Source: JAQVIJ01 sp041287365 (lineage in GTDB: Bacteria > Desulfobacterota > Dissulfuribacteria > Dissulfuribacterales > DYLC01). From it: a DNA stretch of 64,000 bases. Of the stretch, positions 53,484 through 60,982 are shown piece by piece. The notes under the pieces were generated by a model. That model made no database searches. It was given only the letters and a program-made list of their open reading frames with translations, and was not told the origin of the DNA. The first letter of the stretch is position 1. The number at the start of each line of letters is the position of its first letter. The position numbers and the translations under genes were made by a program. Location: contig JBEULL010000017.1 in the NCBI GenBank assembly GCA_041287365.1, positions 124,001 through 188,000 on the forward strand, in the 5' to 3' direction.

Positions 53484-55175
53484 ATGAACAAAACAGTTTT
53501 TTATGCCTTTATAATGGCGTTGTCTTGTGTTTGCAGCCAATTGTCCTGGGCCGGAAACCATATCTCCATTTCCACATCCAAGGGTGTGTATGTCCAGAAG
53601 GAGCCCATCTATATCAAGGCCGCCTTGACCGGTCTGCCTGACAATACCACACTCAATCTCGCTGTTTCGCTCAAGATGCCGTCGGGAGAGATACTCTTTA
53701 TGGGAGGCAACGGCATGTTTGGTCGCGCTAATTCCTTGTGGTTGATTACGAACTGGCCGTACAGCCCTTTCAATGTGGCGGATGGGGCCTTGCCGTTGAT
53801 GGTTGTACCGGATATCTCGATGACACCTGGTGAGTACCGTCTGGGCATAGAGATATATGCCGCCTATACTAATGTGCTTATAGATTATGATGAATCCGTA
53901 TTTTATCTGATCACAGCCCCGTATCTGGATAGAATAGAGCCCTCAAAGGGCATAACAGGTGATGTCCTGAAGTTGGTGGGCCAGGGCTTCGGGAATCTTG
54001 CGGCCAAAGTGAAGATATTTGTAGGAGGCAGGGAGGCCACTCCAATGGATGTTACGGATGATACGATATACACATGGGTGCCTTACGGAGCGGTTTCAGG
54101 TCAGGTCCAGGTGAGCGTAGATGGCGCCCTGTCCAATCCAGTCAATTTTATTGTGGGTCCATATATCGACAGTGTCTCAGCCAATATTGCTGCTCCGGGA
54201 GACAAGATCAATATCAAGGGATTCAATTTCGATGCGGATAAAAACAGGAATTATGTCTATTTCAACGGCATTAGGGGCACGGTGAATACTGCCACCACCA
54301 CTCAATTGAATGTCACTGTGCCTGATGGTAATACAGGTCCTCTGACAGTTTCTGCAAATGACATGAGTAGTAAACCTGTGGCCATGACCATTCTTCCGGT
54401 CATGGATGCCATTACGCCTGCATTCGGTGAAACAGGCCAGACAGTGGTGATCAGCGGTAAGAATTTCAGCCCGGTGCCTAGCAACAACTATGTGGTGTTC
54501 AATGCCGGTTCCACATCCCAGGTGGCGGCAGCTGTTATGGAGGCTACCACCACTACCCTGCTGGTAAGGGCCCCGGCCTCTGAGACAGGCAAGGTGCTGG
54601 TCTATACAGACGGCCAAGCCGCCAAGGGGGCTCTGACCTTCACATATCCTCCTGTTGTGGATGCGGTTACTCCCACCGAGATTGTGGCCGGAGACACTGT
54701 TGTTATAACGGGCCGCAATTTCGACGCAACAGCAGCCAAAAACACCGTTGTCATCGGTGATGAAACACTTACCATTCTATCCAGCACTACAGGCAACATC
54801 AGTGCCAGACTGCCTCTGACCGCTGTGTCAGGGCCTTTGAAGGTGATAGTGAATGGTGTGAGCAGTAAGGAGAGTTTGTTTGTGACGATCTATGACACTC
54901 CGAAGATTCAGTCTATTTCGCCGTCCTCCATTTCGGCTGCAAGTTCTGGTGAAATCGTGGTGACCGGAGTAGGCTTTTTGACAGGCGCTGCTTTTCAACT
55001 CACAAGCGCATCAAACGTCGTAACGACACTGACTGTTACTTTGGACAGCTACTCCAGGGCCCGTTTCAAACTGCCAAAAGGTTTGACCAGCGGGACTTAC
55101 CAGCTGACGGTGAAGCGCACCATCAATGGAAGAACCCTGACCAGCAACGCAGTGGCCCTGTCCGTTACGCCTTAG
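53484..55175 (+). CDS. Secreted IPT/TIG-repeat protein (five repeats)
   Basis: 563 residues from ATG 53484 behind AGGAGGAG. Signal peptide about 1-22 (ending LSWA-G). An N-terminal domain (about 23-155) is similar in layout to that of the previous gene (ISISTSKGVYVQKEPIYIKA). Five IPT/TIG repeats follow: LDRIEPSKGITGDVLKLVG, IDSVSANIAAPGDKINIKG, MDAITPAFGETGQTVVISG, VDAVTPTEIVAGDTVVITG, IQSISPSSISAASSGEIVV. Two of them carry the FNFDADKNRNYVYFNG-type strand. Repeat-rich exported protein, role unknown. The 3' end overlaps the convergent panB gene by 11 bases. Confidence 0.86.
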   Translation: MNKTVFYAFIMALSCVCSQLSWAGNHISISTSKGVYVQKEPIYIKAALTGLPDNTTLNLAVSLKMPSGEILFMGGNGMFGRANSLWLITNWPYSPFNVADGALPLMVVPDISMTPGEYRLGIEIYAAYTNVLIDYDESVFYLITAPYLDRIEPSKGITGDVLKLVGQGFGNLAAKVKIFVGGREATPMDVTDDTIYTWVPYGAVSGQVQVSVDGALSNPVNFIVGPYIDSVSANIAAPGDKINIKGFNFDADKNRNYVYFNGIRGTVNTATTTQLNVTVPDGNTGPLTVSANDMSSKPVAMTILPVMDAITPAFGETGQTVVISGKNFSPVPSNNYVVFNAGSTSQVAAAVMEATTTTLLVRAPASETGKVLVYTDGQAAKGALTFTYPPVVDAVTPTEIVAGDTVVITGRNFDATAAKNTVVIGDETLTILSSTTGNISARLPLTAVSGPLKVIVNGVSSKESLFVTIYDTPKIQSISPSSISAASSGEIVVTGVGFLTGAAFQLTSASNVVTTLTVTLDSYSRARFKLPKGLTSGTYQLTVKRTINGRTLTSNAVALSVTP

Positions 55176-56022
55176 GCGCCGTATCACTATCGAAGGCAGA
55201 CTTCTGGAGCATCTTGATAAGGTCTTCTCCCCCCCCGAAGCTGTGACCTGTATCAGGAAATTCTCTTGCTTTGACGTCTCCTAAAAAGGCAGCCAGGGCA
55301 TCTTTTATGAGAGGGGCCAGATTTGCATATTTTTTGACGAAACGGGGCGTGAATTTGTCAAAAATGCCAAGTAGGTCGTGGGTTACCAGCACCTGCCCGT
55401 CGCAAAATGGGCCGGCTCCGATGCCGATGGTTGGTATTGATATGGACTCTGTGATGTATTTTGCCAGCTCTGTGGGAATGCATTCCAGAACTATGGCAAA
55501 GGCACCTGCCTGGCTCAATGCTACTGCATCCTCTATGAGTCGTTGCGCCGCCTCGGCGCTTGCGCCTTGCACCTTATAGCCTCCAAGAGCGGTTGTGGTT
55601 TGGGGTGTAAGACCTATATGGCCCACGACCGGAATACCGGCTCGTGTAACAGCCCTTACCGTCTCGGCCATATCTTGACCTCCCTCCAGCTTGACTCCGT
55701 GGCAGCCCGCTTCCTTTAGAAATCTGCCGGCATTTCTGACGGCTTCTTCTATACTGATTTGATATGACATATATGGCAGGTCGCCGATCACAAAGGCCTT
55801 TTCTGTGCCGCGTCTGACCGCCCGTGCGTGATGCAACATCTCCTCCATAGTGACCGGTACAGTGGAATCATATCCCAGGACAACCATGCCGAGGGAATCG
55901 CCCACAAGAATCATATCCACGCCAGCCTGATCGATGAGCCTTGCAAATTGATAATCATAGGCAGTCAGCATAGTGATTGGTTCTTTGTTGAGTTTTTTAT
56001 CCTGGAAACGGGTGAGTTGCAT
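55165..56022 (-). CDS. panB: 3-methyl-2-oxobutanoate hydroxymethyltransferase
   Basis: First step of pantothenate (coenzyme A) synthesis: adds a hydroxymethyl group from methylene-tetrahydrofolate to ketoisovalerate. 285 residues, TIM barrel. Diagnostic stretches: MLTAYDYQFARLIDQAGVD, ILVGDSLGMVVLGYDSTVPVT with the metal Asp, GVKLEGG, VVGHIGLTPQ and IGIGAGPFCDGQVLV. ATG 56022 follows AGGAGAC. Monocistronic, downstream of RNase P RNA. panC/panD are not in the window. Confidence 0.96.
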   Translation of the reverse strand: MQLTRFQDKKLNKEPITMLTAYDYQFARLIDQAGVDMILVGDSLGMVVLGYDSTVPVTMEEMLHHARAVRRGTEKAFVIGDLPYMSYQISIEEAVRNAGRFLKEAGCHGVKLEGGQDMAETVRAVTRAGIPVVGHIGLTPQTTTALGGYKVQGASAEAAQRLIEDAVALSQAGAFAIVLECIPTELAKYITESISIPTIGIGAGPFCDGQVLVTHDLLGIFDKFTPRFVKKYANLAPLIKDALAAFLGDVKAREFPDTGHSFGGGEDLIKMLQKSAFDSDTAPKA

Positions 56023-56169
56023 AAATGTCTCCTTTCCAAATTGGGTTACAAGCCGGAATCTGTCGGCATCCGCTCGAATACGTCAAGCTATACGGAAACG
56101 TTGCAAAAAAATAGAACATGCAGAAATTCTTCAAGGGCAACATAGCAATTGATGAAAAATAAAAAATAT

Positions 56170-56545
56170 GGCATGAGACGGCATAAGCCGGGTTCTGTCC
56201 CCCTTGCAGGGTGACGGTCATTCATCTTGCATGAAGGTCGCCCTTCACGTCATGCGACCAACCCGAAGGCGCGAGGGAAAATCCTCTTCGAACGGGCCGT
56301 CCTCAAACGCCTTCCTATGCGGTCTTGCTTCAGGTGGGGTTTTCCGTGCCCGTGTTGTCACCAACGCGGCGGTGAGCTCTTGCCTCACCTTTTCACCCTT
56401 ACCGCAGGCTTATAGCTGCGGCGGTATATTTTCTGTGGCACTTTCCCTAAGGTCTCCCTCGATTCGCGTTACGAATCACCTTGCCCTATGAAGCCCGGAC
56501 TTTCCTCTGATTCAACTGAATCAGCGACCGTCGCCGTCTCTTGCC
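56170..56545 (-). ncRNA. rnpB: RNase P RNA, bacterial type A
   Basis: The catalytic RNA that trims the 5' end of pre-tRNAs. On the minus strand, about 376 nt. It shows the universal P4-forming segment GAGGAAAGTCCGGGCT near the 5' end, AGGGTGAAAAGGTG in the middle, and the matching GACAGAACCCGGCTTATG close to the 3' end. The ends pair as the P1 helix (GGCAAGAGACGGC with GCCGTCTCATGCC). It lies between the zinc-ribbon gene and panB. The ends are approximate by a few bases. Confidence 0.93.
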
Positions 56546-56605
56546 ATACAAAACAATGTAAGGCGTTCAGGTTTGAAAGGCAATCTTTTAGGAATGTTCC
56601 CTTTG

Positions 56606-57340
56606 TTATTTTTGTTCTGCCTCTGATGTTTTTTCAATGGGTGGATGGTATAAAATGCGTTGGCATGAAGGGCATGTGTGTATTTTATTGCCTTTCAGTA
56701 GCTCGTTAAAAAGCTGCGGAGGCAGGTTTATGTTGCAGCCGGTGCATACCGGTTTCTCGACCGTTGCTATCACCATGCCATTTCGTTTGTCTTTTAACAG
56801 ATTATATCTCGCCAACAGGTCCTTGCTGATATTGGGCAGGCAGTCATTGCTGTCTGCTTCAAGTTTTTGAATCTGATCATTCAGTTCTGACAGGATATTG
56901 TCAAGAATCTTCTGTTCGGCATTGAGTTCATTTTCGATTTGCTCCGCCAACAGTTTTTTTTGGGCGATTGTCTGTTGAAGATTTTCCATGGTTTCTGTAA
57001 GTTTTAATATTTCATCTTCACGGACCTTGTTTGCAACCTTCAAATCCTCTATTTCCTTTTGCAGGGCCTGATATTCCCTGTTTGTTTTTACACTCATTAG
57101 TTTTTGTTGCGATTTATTGAGATGCTCTGTTTCTATGGCCAATTCGTCTTCAATATCGATCTTGTGTCTTTGGGTTTCCTGTAGATTGTTGTTCAAGACA
57201 TCCAGTTCCTGTTCGATACTGTTTTTTTTCTCGGTCAGCAGATTTACGCGAAGAGGTGCTGCTGTCTTTTTTTCATTCAGTTTCCGTATGGACAGATCTA
57301 TCTCTTGCAGTTTCAAGAGGGATTCTATGTGCGTTTTCAA
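56606..57340 (-). CDS. Coiled-coil C4 zinc-ribbon protein
   Basis: 244 residues. The start is TTG 57340, overlapping the stop of the Nif3 gene (TTGA) with AAGGAG upstream; the longer frame to 57427 overlaps nif3 and is rejected. Residues about 5-180 are a long antiparallel coiled coil (HIESLLKLQEIDLSIRKL, QELDVLNNNLQETQRHKID). The C-terminus has a zinc ribbon: CTGCNINLPPQ and then TCPSCQRILY. This is the COG1579 type, thought to bind nucleic acids or act as a chaperone; the function is not established. In this kind of bacterium it commonly sits next to nif3 and rnpB (from memory). Confidence 0.88.
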   Translation of the reverse strand: MKTHIESLLKLQEIDLSIRKLNEKKTAAPLRVNLLTEKKNSIEQELDVLNNNLQETQRHKIDIEDELAIETEHLNKSQQKLMSVKTNREYQALQKEIEDLKVANKVREDEILKLTETMENLQQTIAQKKLLAEQIENELNAEQKILDNILSELNDQIQKLEADSNDCLPNISKDLLARYNLLKDKRNGMVIATVEKPVCTGCNINLPPQLFNELLKGNKIHTCPSCQRILYHPPIEKTSEAEQK

Positions 57341-58173
57341 TCTGGAAGCTCCTTTCCTTGATAAAATGATTCTGTATAAAGTTCGAGGGCAGGGGATTCC
57401 CTGTGTATATGGATTGGAATATCCCATGCCCGTTCTTGCGCTGCCTTTTTTAATACATTGCTCATCTCTGCTACGATCGAATGTTCTGTGAAAAAATGCC
57501 CTGCATCCACTACGGCTTTGCCCATAGCTTGGGCCTCACGCGCTATGTGGTGTTTGATCTCTGCGCTGATGAATATGTCTGCATCTTGCTGAATTGCAAT
57601 TGGCCATAAATCAGAGCCTGAACCGCTGCAAAGAGCTACTTTTTGTATGCGCATCTCGGGTCGGCCTGTTGCCCATATCCCAGGGGCCCCTGTGGCGGTC
57701 AGAATCCTTTTTATCATCTCCTGCATTGTGATTGCCTTTGGTAAAAGCCCGATCCGGCCCAGTCCGGTGCCTACTTTTGTATTTGTTACAAGGGGTTGCG
57801 TATTTATGATATTCAGCTTTCTCATCAGGACATCGCTTACACCTCCGACTGCTGCATCGAGATTGGTATGGGCTGCATACAGATTGATGCCGGAACGCAT
57901 AAAACCCGCCAGAAGGCGGGTTTTATGATATGAGATGTCGAGAGAAGTAATGGGTTTGAAGATAAGAGGATGGTGTGTTATCACCATGTTTGCACCTTTT
58001 TTGACGGCGTCTTGCAGCAGGTCTTCGGATGGGTCCAAGGCGAGCAGAATACCCCGTATATTGTCGAATGGATCGCCCGCCTGTAGACCACAATTGTCCC
58101 AGCTTTCCGCCAGTTCAATGGGCGCCCATTCCAGAATAATCTGCCATATGTCGAAGGCTGAAGGTGTCAACAC
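57337..58173 (-). CDS. Nif3-like dinuclear metal center protein
   Basis: 278 residues from GTG 58173. The longer frame to 58380 must be wrong because it reads through the tRNA-Ile2 gene. Metal-binding parts are visible: LAESWDNCGLQAGD, VITHHPLIFKP (two His), AAHTNLDAAVGG, and near the C-terminus ISAEIKHHIAREA and VVDAGHFFTEH (His, Glu). YbgI/DUF34 proteins are widespread, with GTP cyclohydrolase-like or metal-insertion roles suggested; none is certain. It is coupled to the zinc-ribbon gene. A 13-bp perfect hairpin with a T4 run lies inside the coding region at 57898-57927. Confidence 0.9.
   Translation of the reverse strand: MLTPSAFDIWQIILEWAPIELAESWDNCGLQAGDPFDNIRGILLALDPSEDLLQDAVKKGANMVITHHPLIFKPITSLDISYHKTRLLAGFMRSGINLYAAHTNLDAAVGGVSDVLMRKLNIINTQPLVTNTKVGTGLGRIGLLPKAITMQEMIKRILTATGAPGIWATGRPEMRIQKVALCSGSGSDLWPIAIQQDADIFISAEIKHHIAREAQAMGKAVVDAGHFFTEHSIVAEMSNVLKKAAQERAWDIPIHIHRESPALELYTESFYQGKELPD
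57898..57927. other. Perfect 13-bp terminator-like hairpin inside the Nif3 coding region
   Basis: CATAAAACCCGCC pairs completely with GGCGGGTTTTATG across the loop AGAA. G+C-rich at the top with A/T runs at the base, it looks like an intrinsic terminator in both directions, yet it lies in the middle of an intact reading frame. On the minus strand it is about 245 bases after the start codon. Confidence 0.7.
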
Positions 58174-58188
58174 TTGTTTTTTAAAAAA

Positions 58189-58262
58189 TGGGCCCACCAG
58201 GACTCGAACCTGGGACAAACCGGTTATGAGCCGGTGGCTCTGACCAACTGAGCTATAGGCCC
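58189..58262 (-). tRNA. tRNA with CAT anticodon, probably tRNA-Ile2
   Basis: Acceptor GGGCCTA / TGGGCCC; anticodon loop CTCATAA between ACCGG and CCGGT; T arm AGGTTCGAGTCC. The whole resembles tRNA-Ile(CAT), whose C34 becomes lysidine, more than initiator Met (no CxA mismatch pattern) or elongator Met. CCA is not encoded, unlike the other three tRNAs here. It is 15 bases upstream of the Nif3 start on the same strand. Confidence 0.85.
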
Positions 58263-58277
58263 TAAAATGAAACATCA

Positions 58278-58305
58278 AAATTAGTGTATTTTTCCGGTTT
58301 GTCAA
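58278..58305 (-). promoter_or_regulatory. Promoter of tRNA-Ile2 and the Nif3 operon
   Basis: On the minus strand TTGACA (58305-58300), a 16-base spacer, TAATTT (58283-58278). It is immediately upstream of the tRNA. Confidence 0.6.
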
Positions 58306-58366
58306 TAGGTATAGTTGAGTTAATGAGCATAACAGCAAAAAAAGCTTTTGAGGTGACTCTGAGGTA

Positions 58367-58394
58367 TTGACAAAATACATTATGAGGATATGTT
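58367..58394 (+). promoter_or_regulatory. Promoter of the OmpA-family lipoprotein gene
   Basis: TTGACA (58367-58372), a 16-base spacer, TATGTT (58389-58394), with the ribosome site AAGGAGGA and ATG shortly after. Confidence 0.65.
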
Positions 58395-58421
58395 AAAAAG
58401 TCAAAAAATAAGGAGGAATAC

Positions 58422-59120
58422 ATGAAACGTGCATCCTATTTGGCATGTCTGTTGGTTGGGCTTCTGGTTCTGACATCCGGTTGTTCTAACATGTCGGCCA
58501 GACAGAAGGGTTTTCTTCAGGGCGCGGCTGTGGGAGCCGCTATCGGCGGCGGCGGCGGTGCTGCTATAGGCAGTGGTGTGGATAACAGCAATCGCGACAA
58601 CGGTGCTGCTATAGGTGCTGTGTCAGGTGCATTGGTCGGTGGTGTAATTGGTGCTTTGATGGCCAAAGAACCTGCTGCGCCTGAGAAGCCATGTCCACCG
58701 CCTGCTCCAAAGGTAGAGGCCCCTGCCCCACCGCCACCGCCTGCTCCAAAGGTCGAGTTGCCACCACCTCCTCCAGTCAAGGAGAGAATCGTTTTGAGGG
58801 GTATCAATTTCGATTTCGACAAGTCTGACATCAAGAAGGAGTTTGTGCCTGTTCTGGAAGAGGCAGCCAACATTCTTAAAGCCCATCCCCATACGAGCGT
58901 TGTGATTGAAGGCCATACAGATGCAATCGGGACAGAAAAATACAATCTGGGTCTTTCCGAGCGCCGCGCCAATTCCGTAAAGAAATTCTTGATCAGCCGC
59001 GGTATTCCTGCCAGCCAGTTGCAGACCATCGGTTACGGCAAGACCAGACCTATTGCAGACAACAAGACCGCTGCTGGCCGTGCAATGAACCGTCGTGTGG
59101 AATTCAAGGTCAACAACTGA
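58422..59120 (+). CDS. OmpA-family lipoprotein with glycine zipper
   Basis: 232 residues. The lipobox LTSGC gives lipidated Cys at residue 21. A glycine-zipper region (about 30-85: GAAVGAAIGGGGGAAIGSG, GAVSGALVGGVIGALM) can insert in or lie along the membrane. A Pro/Lys-rich spacer of about 35 residues follows. The OmpA C-terminal domain (about 125-232) has INFDFDKSDIKKE, IEGHTDAIGTEKYNLGLSERRA and GRAMNRRVEF, the peptidoglycan-binding pattern. It anchors the outer membrane to the wall (family knowledge). ATG 58422 behind AAGGAGGAA. A second such protein beside Pal at 10086-10637. Confidence 0.92.
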   Translation: MKRASYLACLLVGLLVLTSGCSNMSARQKGFLQGAAVGAAIGGGGGAAIGSGVDNSNRDNGAAIGAVSGALVGGVIGALMAKEPAAPEKPCPPPAPKVEAPAPPPPPAPKVELPPPPPVKERIVLRGINFDFDKSDIKKEFVPVLEEAANILKAHPHTSVVIEGHTDAIGTEKYNLGLSERRANSVKKFLISRGIPASQLQTIGYGKTRPIADNKTAAGRAMNRRVEFKVNN

Positions 59121-59134
59121 TTAGTTGATTCAAA

Positions 59135-59665
59135 ATGATTGCATTGTTATTTAGCCGTAAATTTCCTGCTATGCTGTTGGGGCTTTCAATAGCCCTGACA
59201 GCATACGGTGTTGTGTCTGCTCAAATGGCTTGGGCGGACACAACTGCTGGCAGTAAGTCCAAGAGTAAACATCCTGTCGCTACCGTCAAAAAAGAATCAG
59301 ATCGGCAAGCTGTGTCCAATGCCAGTTCAGAAGAGACCGTCAACAGGCTTTTTGCAGATTTTGTTACTGATTGGATGAAAAAGCTTGAGGGCATAAATAT
59401 TGCCAATCGTGCCAATCTCAAGATTCAGGCAGTGGACGGCGGTTATAGCTGCTGTTATGTACACTACGGTCCTGATCGTGAATTTTGGATAAAACGTACG
59501 GATTCGCCTGTCACTCCATTTGTGGGATTCCTGCGCTACTCGGAAAAGACCCTTCAGAAATACGGTAAGACAAAGGAAGAGGTCTTGCAAGATGTGGAAC
59601 GGGTAGTCGCCGAGACCCCTGTTACGGAGATATTCCGTTACAGCAATGGCAAATGGGTGTATTGA
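59135..59665 (+). CDS. Secreted protein of unknown function
   Basis: 176 residues. A long signal sequence (about 1-35, ending MAWAD) is followed by a basic Ser/Lys linker and a compact C-terminal domain (about 70-176): VNRLFADFVTDWMKKLEGI, CCYVHYGPDREFWIKR, TPFVGFLRYSEKTLQKYG and VTEIFRYSNGKWVY. The two adjacent Cys (GGYSCCYV) stand out. No family recognised. It lies 14 bases after the OmpA gene and 16 bases before pyrE, so it is probably co-transcribed. No clear ribosome site was seen, and MIALLF is the only reasonable start. Confidence 0.7.
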   Translation: MIALLFSRKFPAMLLGLSIALTAYGVVSAQMAWADTTAGSKSKSKHPVATVKKESDRQAVSNASSEETVNRLFADFVTDWMKKLEGINIANRANLKIQAVDGGYSCCYVHYGPDREFWIKRTDSPVTPFVGFLRYSEKTLQKYGKTKEEVLQDVERVVAETPVTEIFRYSNGKWVY

Positions 59666-59681
59666 TCCCTTTTTGTACGCC

Positions 59682-60266
59682 ATGCACGATTTACGTAACC
59701 GTCTAAAGGAGTTAGTCATCTCCAATTCCTTTCGTTATTCCCCTGATGCACCGTTTCTTTTGACTTCAGGCCAGACCAGCCCTTATTATTTCGATTGCAA
59801 AAGGACCACCCTTGAACCTGAAGGCGCCTTCCTGATAGGAGAAATCCTTTGTGAGATGGTGCGGGATGTGCAGTTGGCCGGCGTAGGCGGTTTGACCCTG
59901 GGTGCTGATCCCATGGCCTCGGCCTTGATGCACTCTGCATGGCGCAGAGGTAGGCGTATTCCGCAGTTTATCGTGCGTAAGGAACCCAAAAAACACGGCA
60001 CGGCCCAGTGGATCGAGGGCAATGTACAGGCCGGCGATCGAGTGCTGATAGTGGACGATGTGGTGACCACAGGTGGTTCGGTCATCAAGTCCATAGAAAG
60101 GGCGAAAGAGGCAGGTTTAATCGTTCAAGAGGTGATTCTTTTGGTGGATCGAGAGGAATTCAATGCCATGGAGCGTGTCAGGATCGCTGCAGACTCGGCG
60201 CCTGTGAGGTCTATACTTACCAAGACGGAGCTGATGGAGCTCTATAATTCAAAAGAATCGTCCTGA
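59682..60266 (+). CDS. pyrE: Orotate phosphoribosyltransferase
   Basis: Joins orotate and PRPP to give OMP in pyrimidine synthesis. ATG 59682 gives 194 residues, the normal length; the frame from 59646 overlaps the upstream gene. Motifs: LTSGQTSPYYFDCKR (substrate), GLTLGADPMASAL, FIVRKEPKKHGT and the PRPP loop VLIVDDVVTTGGS. The 3' end overlaps convergent coaE by 25 bases. Confidence 0.95.
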   Translation: MHDLRNRLKELVISNSFRYSPDAPFLLTSGQTSPYYFDCKRTTLEPEGAFLIGEILCEMVRDVQLAGVGGLTLGADPMASALMHSAWRRGRRIPQFIVRKEPKKHGTAQWIEGNVQAGDRVLIVDDVVTTGGSVIKSIERAKEAGLIVQEVILLVDREEFNAMERVRIAADSAPVRSILTKTELMELYNSKESS

Positions 60267-60934
60267 CTGCCTGTTGTTTTTTGTTGTAGCCAGCACCAGA
60301 ATTCGTCCACCTTTTTCTTTAATTCCTCTTTTGTGCCGTCATTTCGAATTACGTAGTCCGCCAATTGCGCCTTTTGTTCATTTCCCATCTGCAGATCAAG
60401 AAGTTGCATGGCCGTTTTCTGAGTAAGCCCACGTTTCTTTTGCAATCTCTGTAAGGCCGTTGAAACGGGTGTCAGCACAGACAGTGTCAGATTGAAGAAG
60501 CGACTCCAGCCCTTTTCGAACAACAGCGGTACTTCCACTCCAACGATTTTATTGCCTTGAGATTTTTGCTCACACAACCAGTCAGACATGTGTGCAAAGA
60601 TGGCTGGGTGCAGTATGTCCTCAACTTGCCTTCTGTCTTCTGTGCTGGCCAGTATTTTATTCAATATGATTTTTCGGTCAATGGCGCCGTTCTCCAATAG
60701 AATTGCCTGGCCGAAGACAGCGACCAATTTTTGAAGACTATCCGTGCCTGGCGATATCACCTCTCTGGCCAGTTGGTCTGTGTCTATGATCGGCAGCCCT
60801 TTTTCTTTTAGAAAATTGCAGACAGTGCTTTTGCCTCCGGCAATGGTGCCGGTGATTCCCAGGCGAAAATTCGGCCAGTCCTTGTGCTGTTGCGTTTTAT
60901 TCCAAGATGATGTGCGTGTGTCGTGACTTGACAT
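60242..60934 (-). CDS. coaE: Dephospho-CoA kinase
   Basis: Last step of coenzyme A synthesis: phosphorylates the ribose 3'-OH of dephospho-CoA. 230 residues. P-loop GTIAGGKST, the substrate stretch IIDTDQLAREVI, VGVEVPLLFEKGW, and the C-terminal RNDGTKEELKKKV are typical. About 25 extra residues precede the P-loop domain, and no good ribosome site was found; a later start cannot be excluded. Divergent from clpB by 48 bases. Overlaps pyrE at its 3' end. Confidence 0.93.
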   Translation of the reverse strand: MSSHDTRTSSWNKTQQHKDWPNFRLGITGTIAGGKSTVCNFLKEKGLPIIDTDQLAREVISPGTDSLQKLVAVFGQAILLENGAIDRKIILNKILASTEDRRQVEDILHPAIFAHMSDWLCEQKSQGNKIVGVEVPLLFEKGWSRFFNLTLSVLTPVSTALQRLQKKRGLTQKTAMQLLDLQMGNEQKAQLADYVIRNDGTKEELKKKVDEFWCWLQQKTTGSQDDSFEL

Positions 60935-60982
60935 GTCTGTAACTATTCTTAGCTTTTATGCAAAAAAAGAGGAGATGACTAT

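Noticed and set aside
56204..56491. Plus-strand open frames of 62-95 residues
   Set aside because: They lie on the antisense strand of RNase P RNA.
51821..58262. A tRNA-Sec among the tRNA genes
   Set aside because: All four tRNAs have anticodons TTC, TTT, GAG and CAT; none has TCA or the extended acceptor arm.
58174..58380. N-terminal extension of the Nif3 protein to 58380
   Set aside because: It would translate the tRNA-Ile2 gene; the GTG at 58173 removes this conflict.
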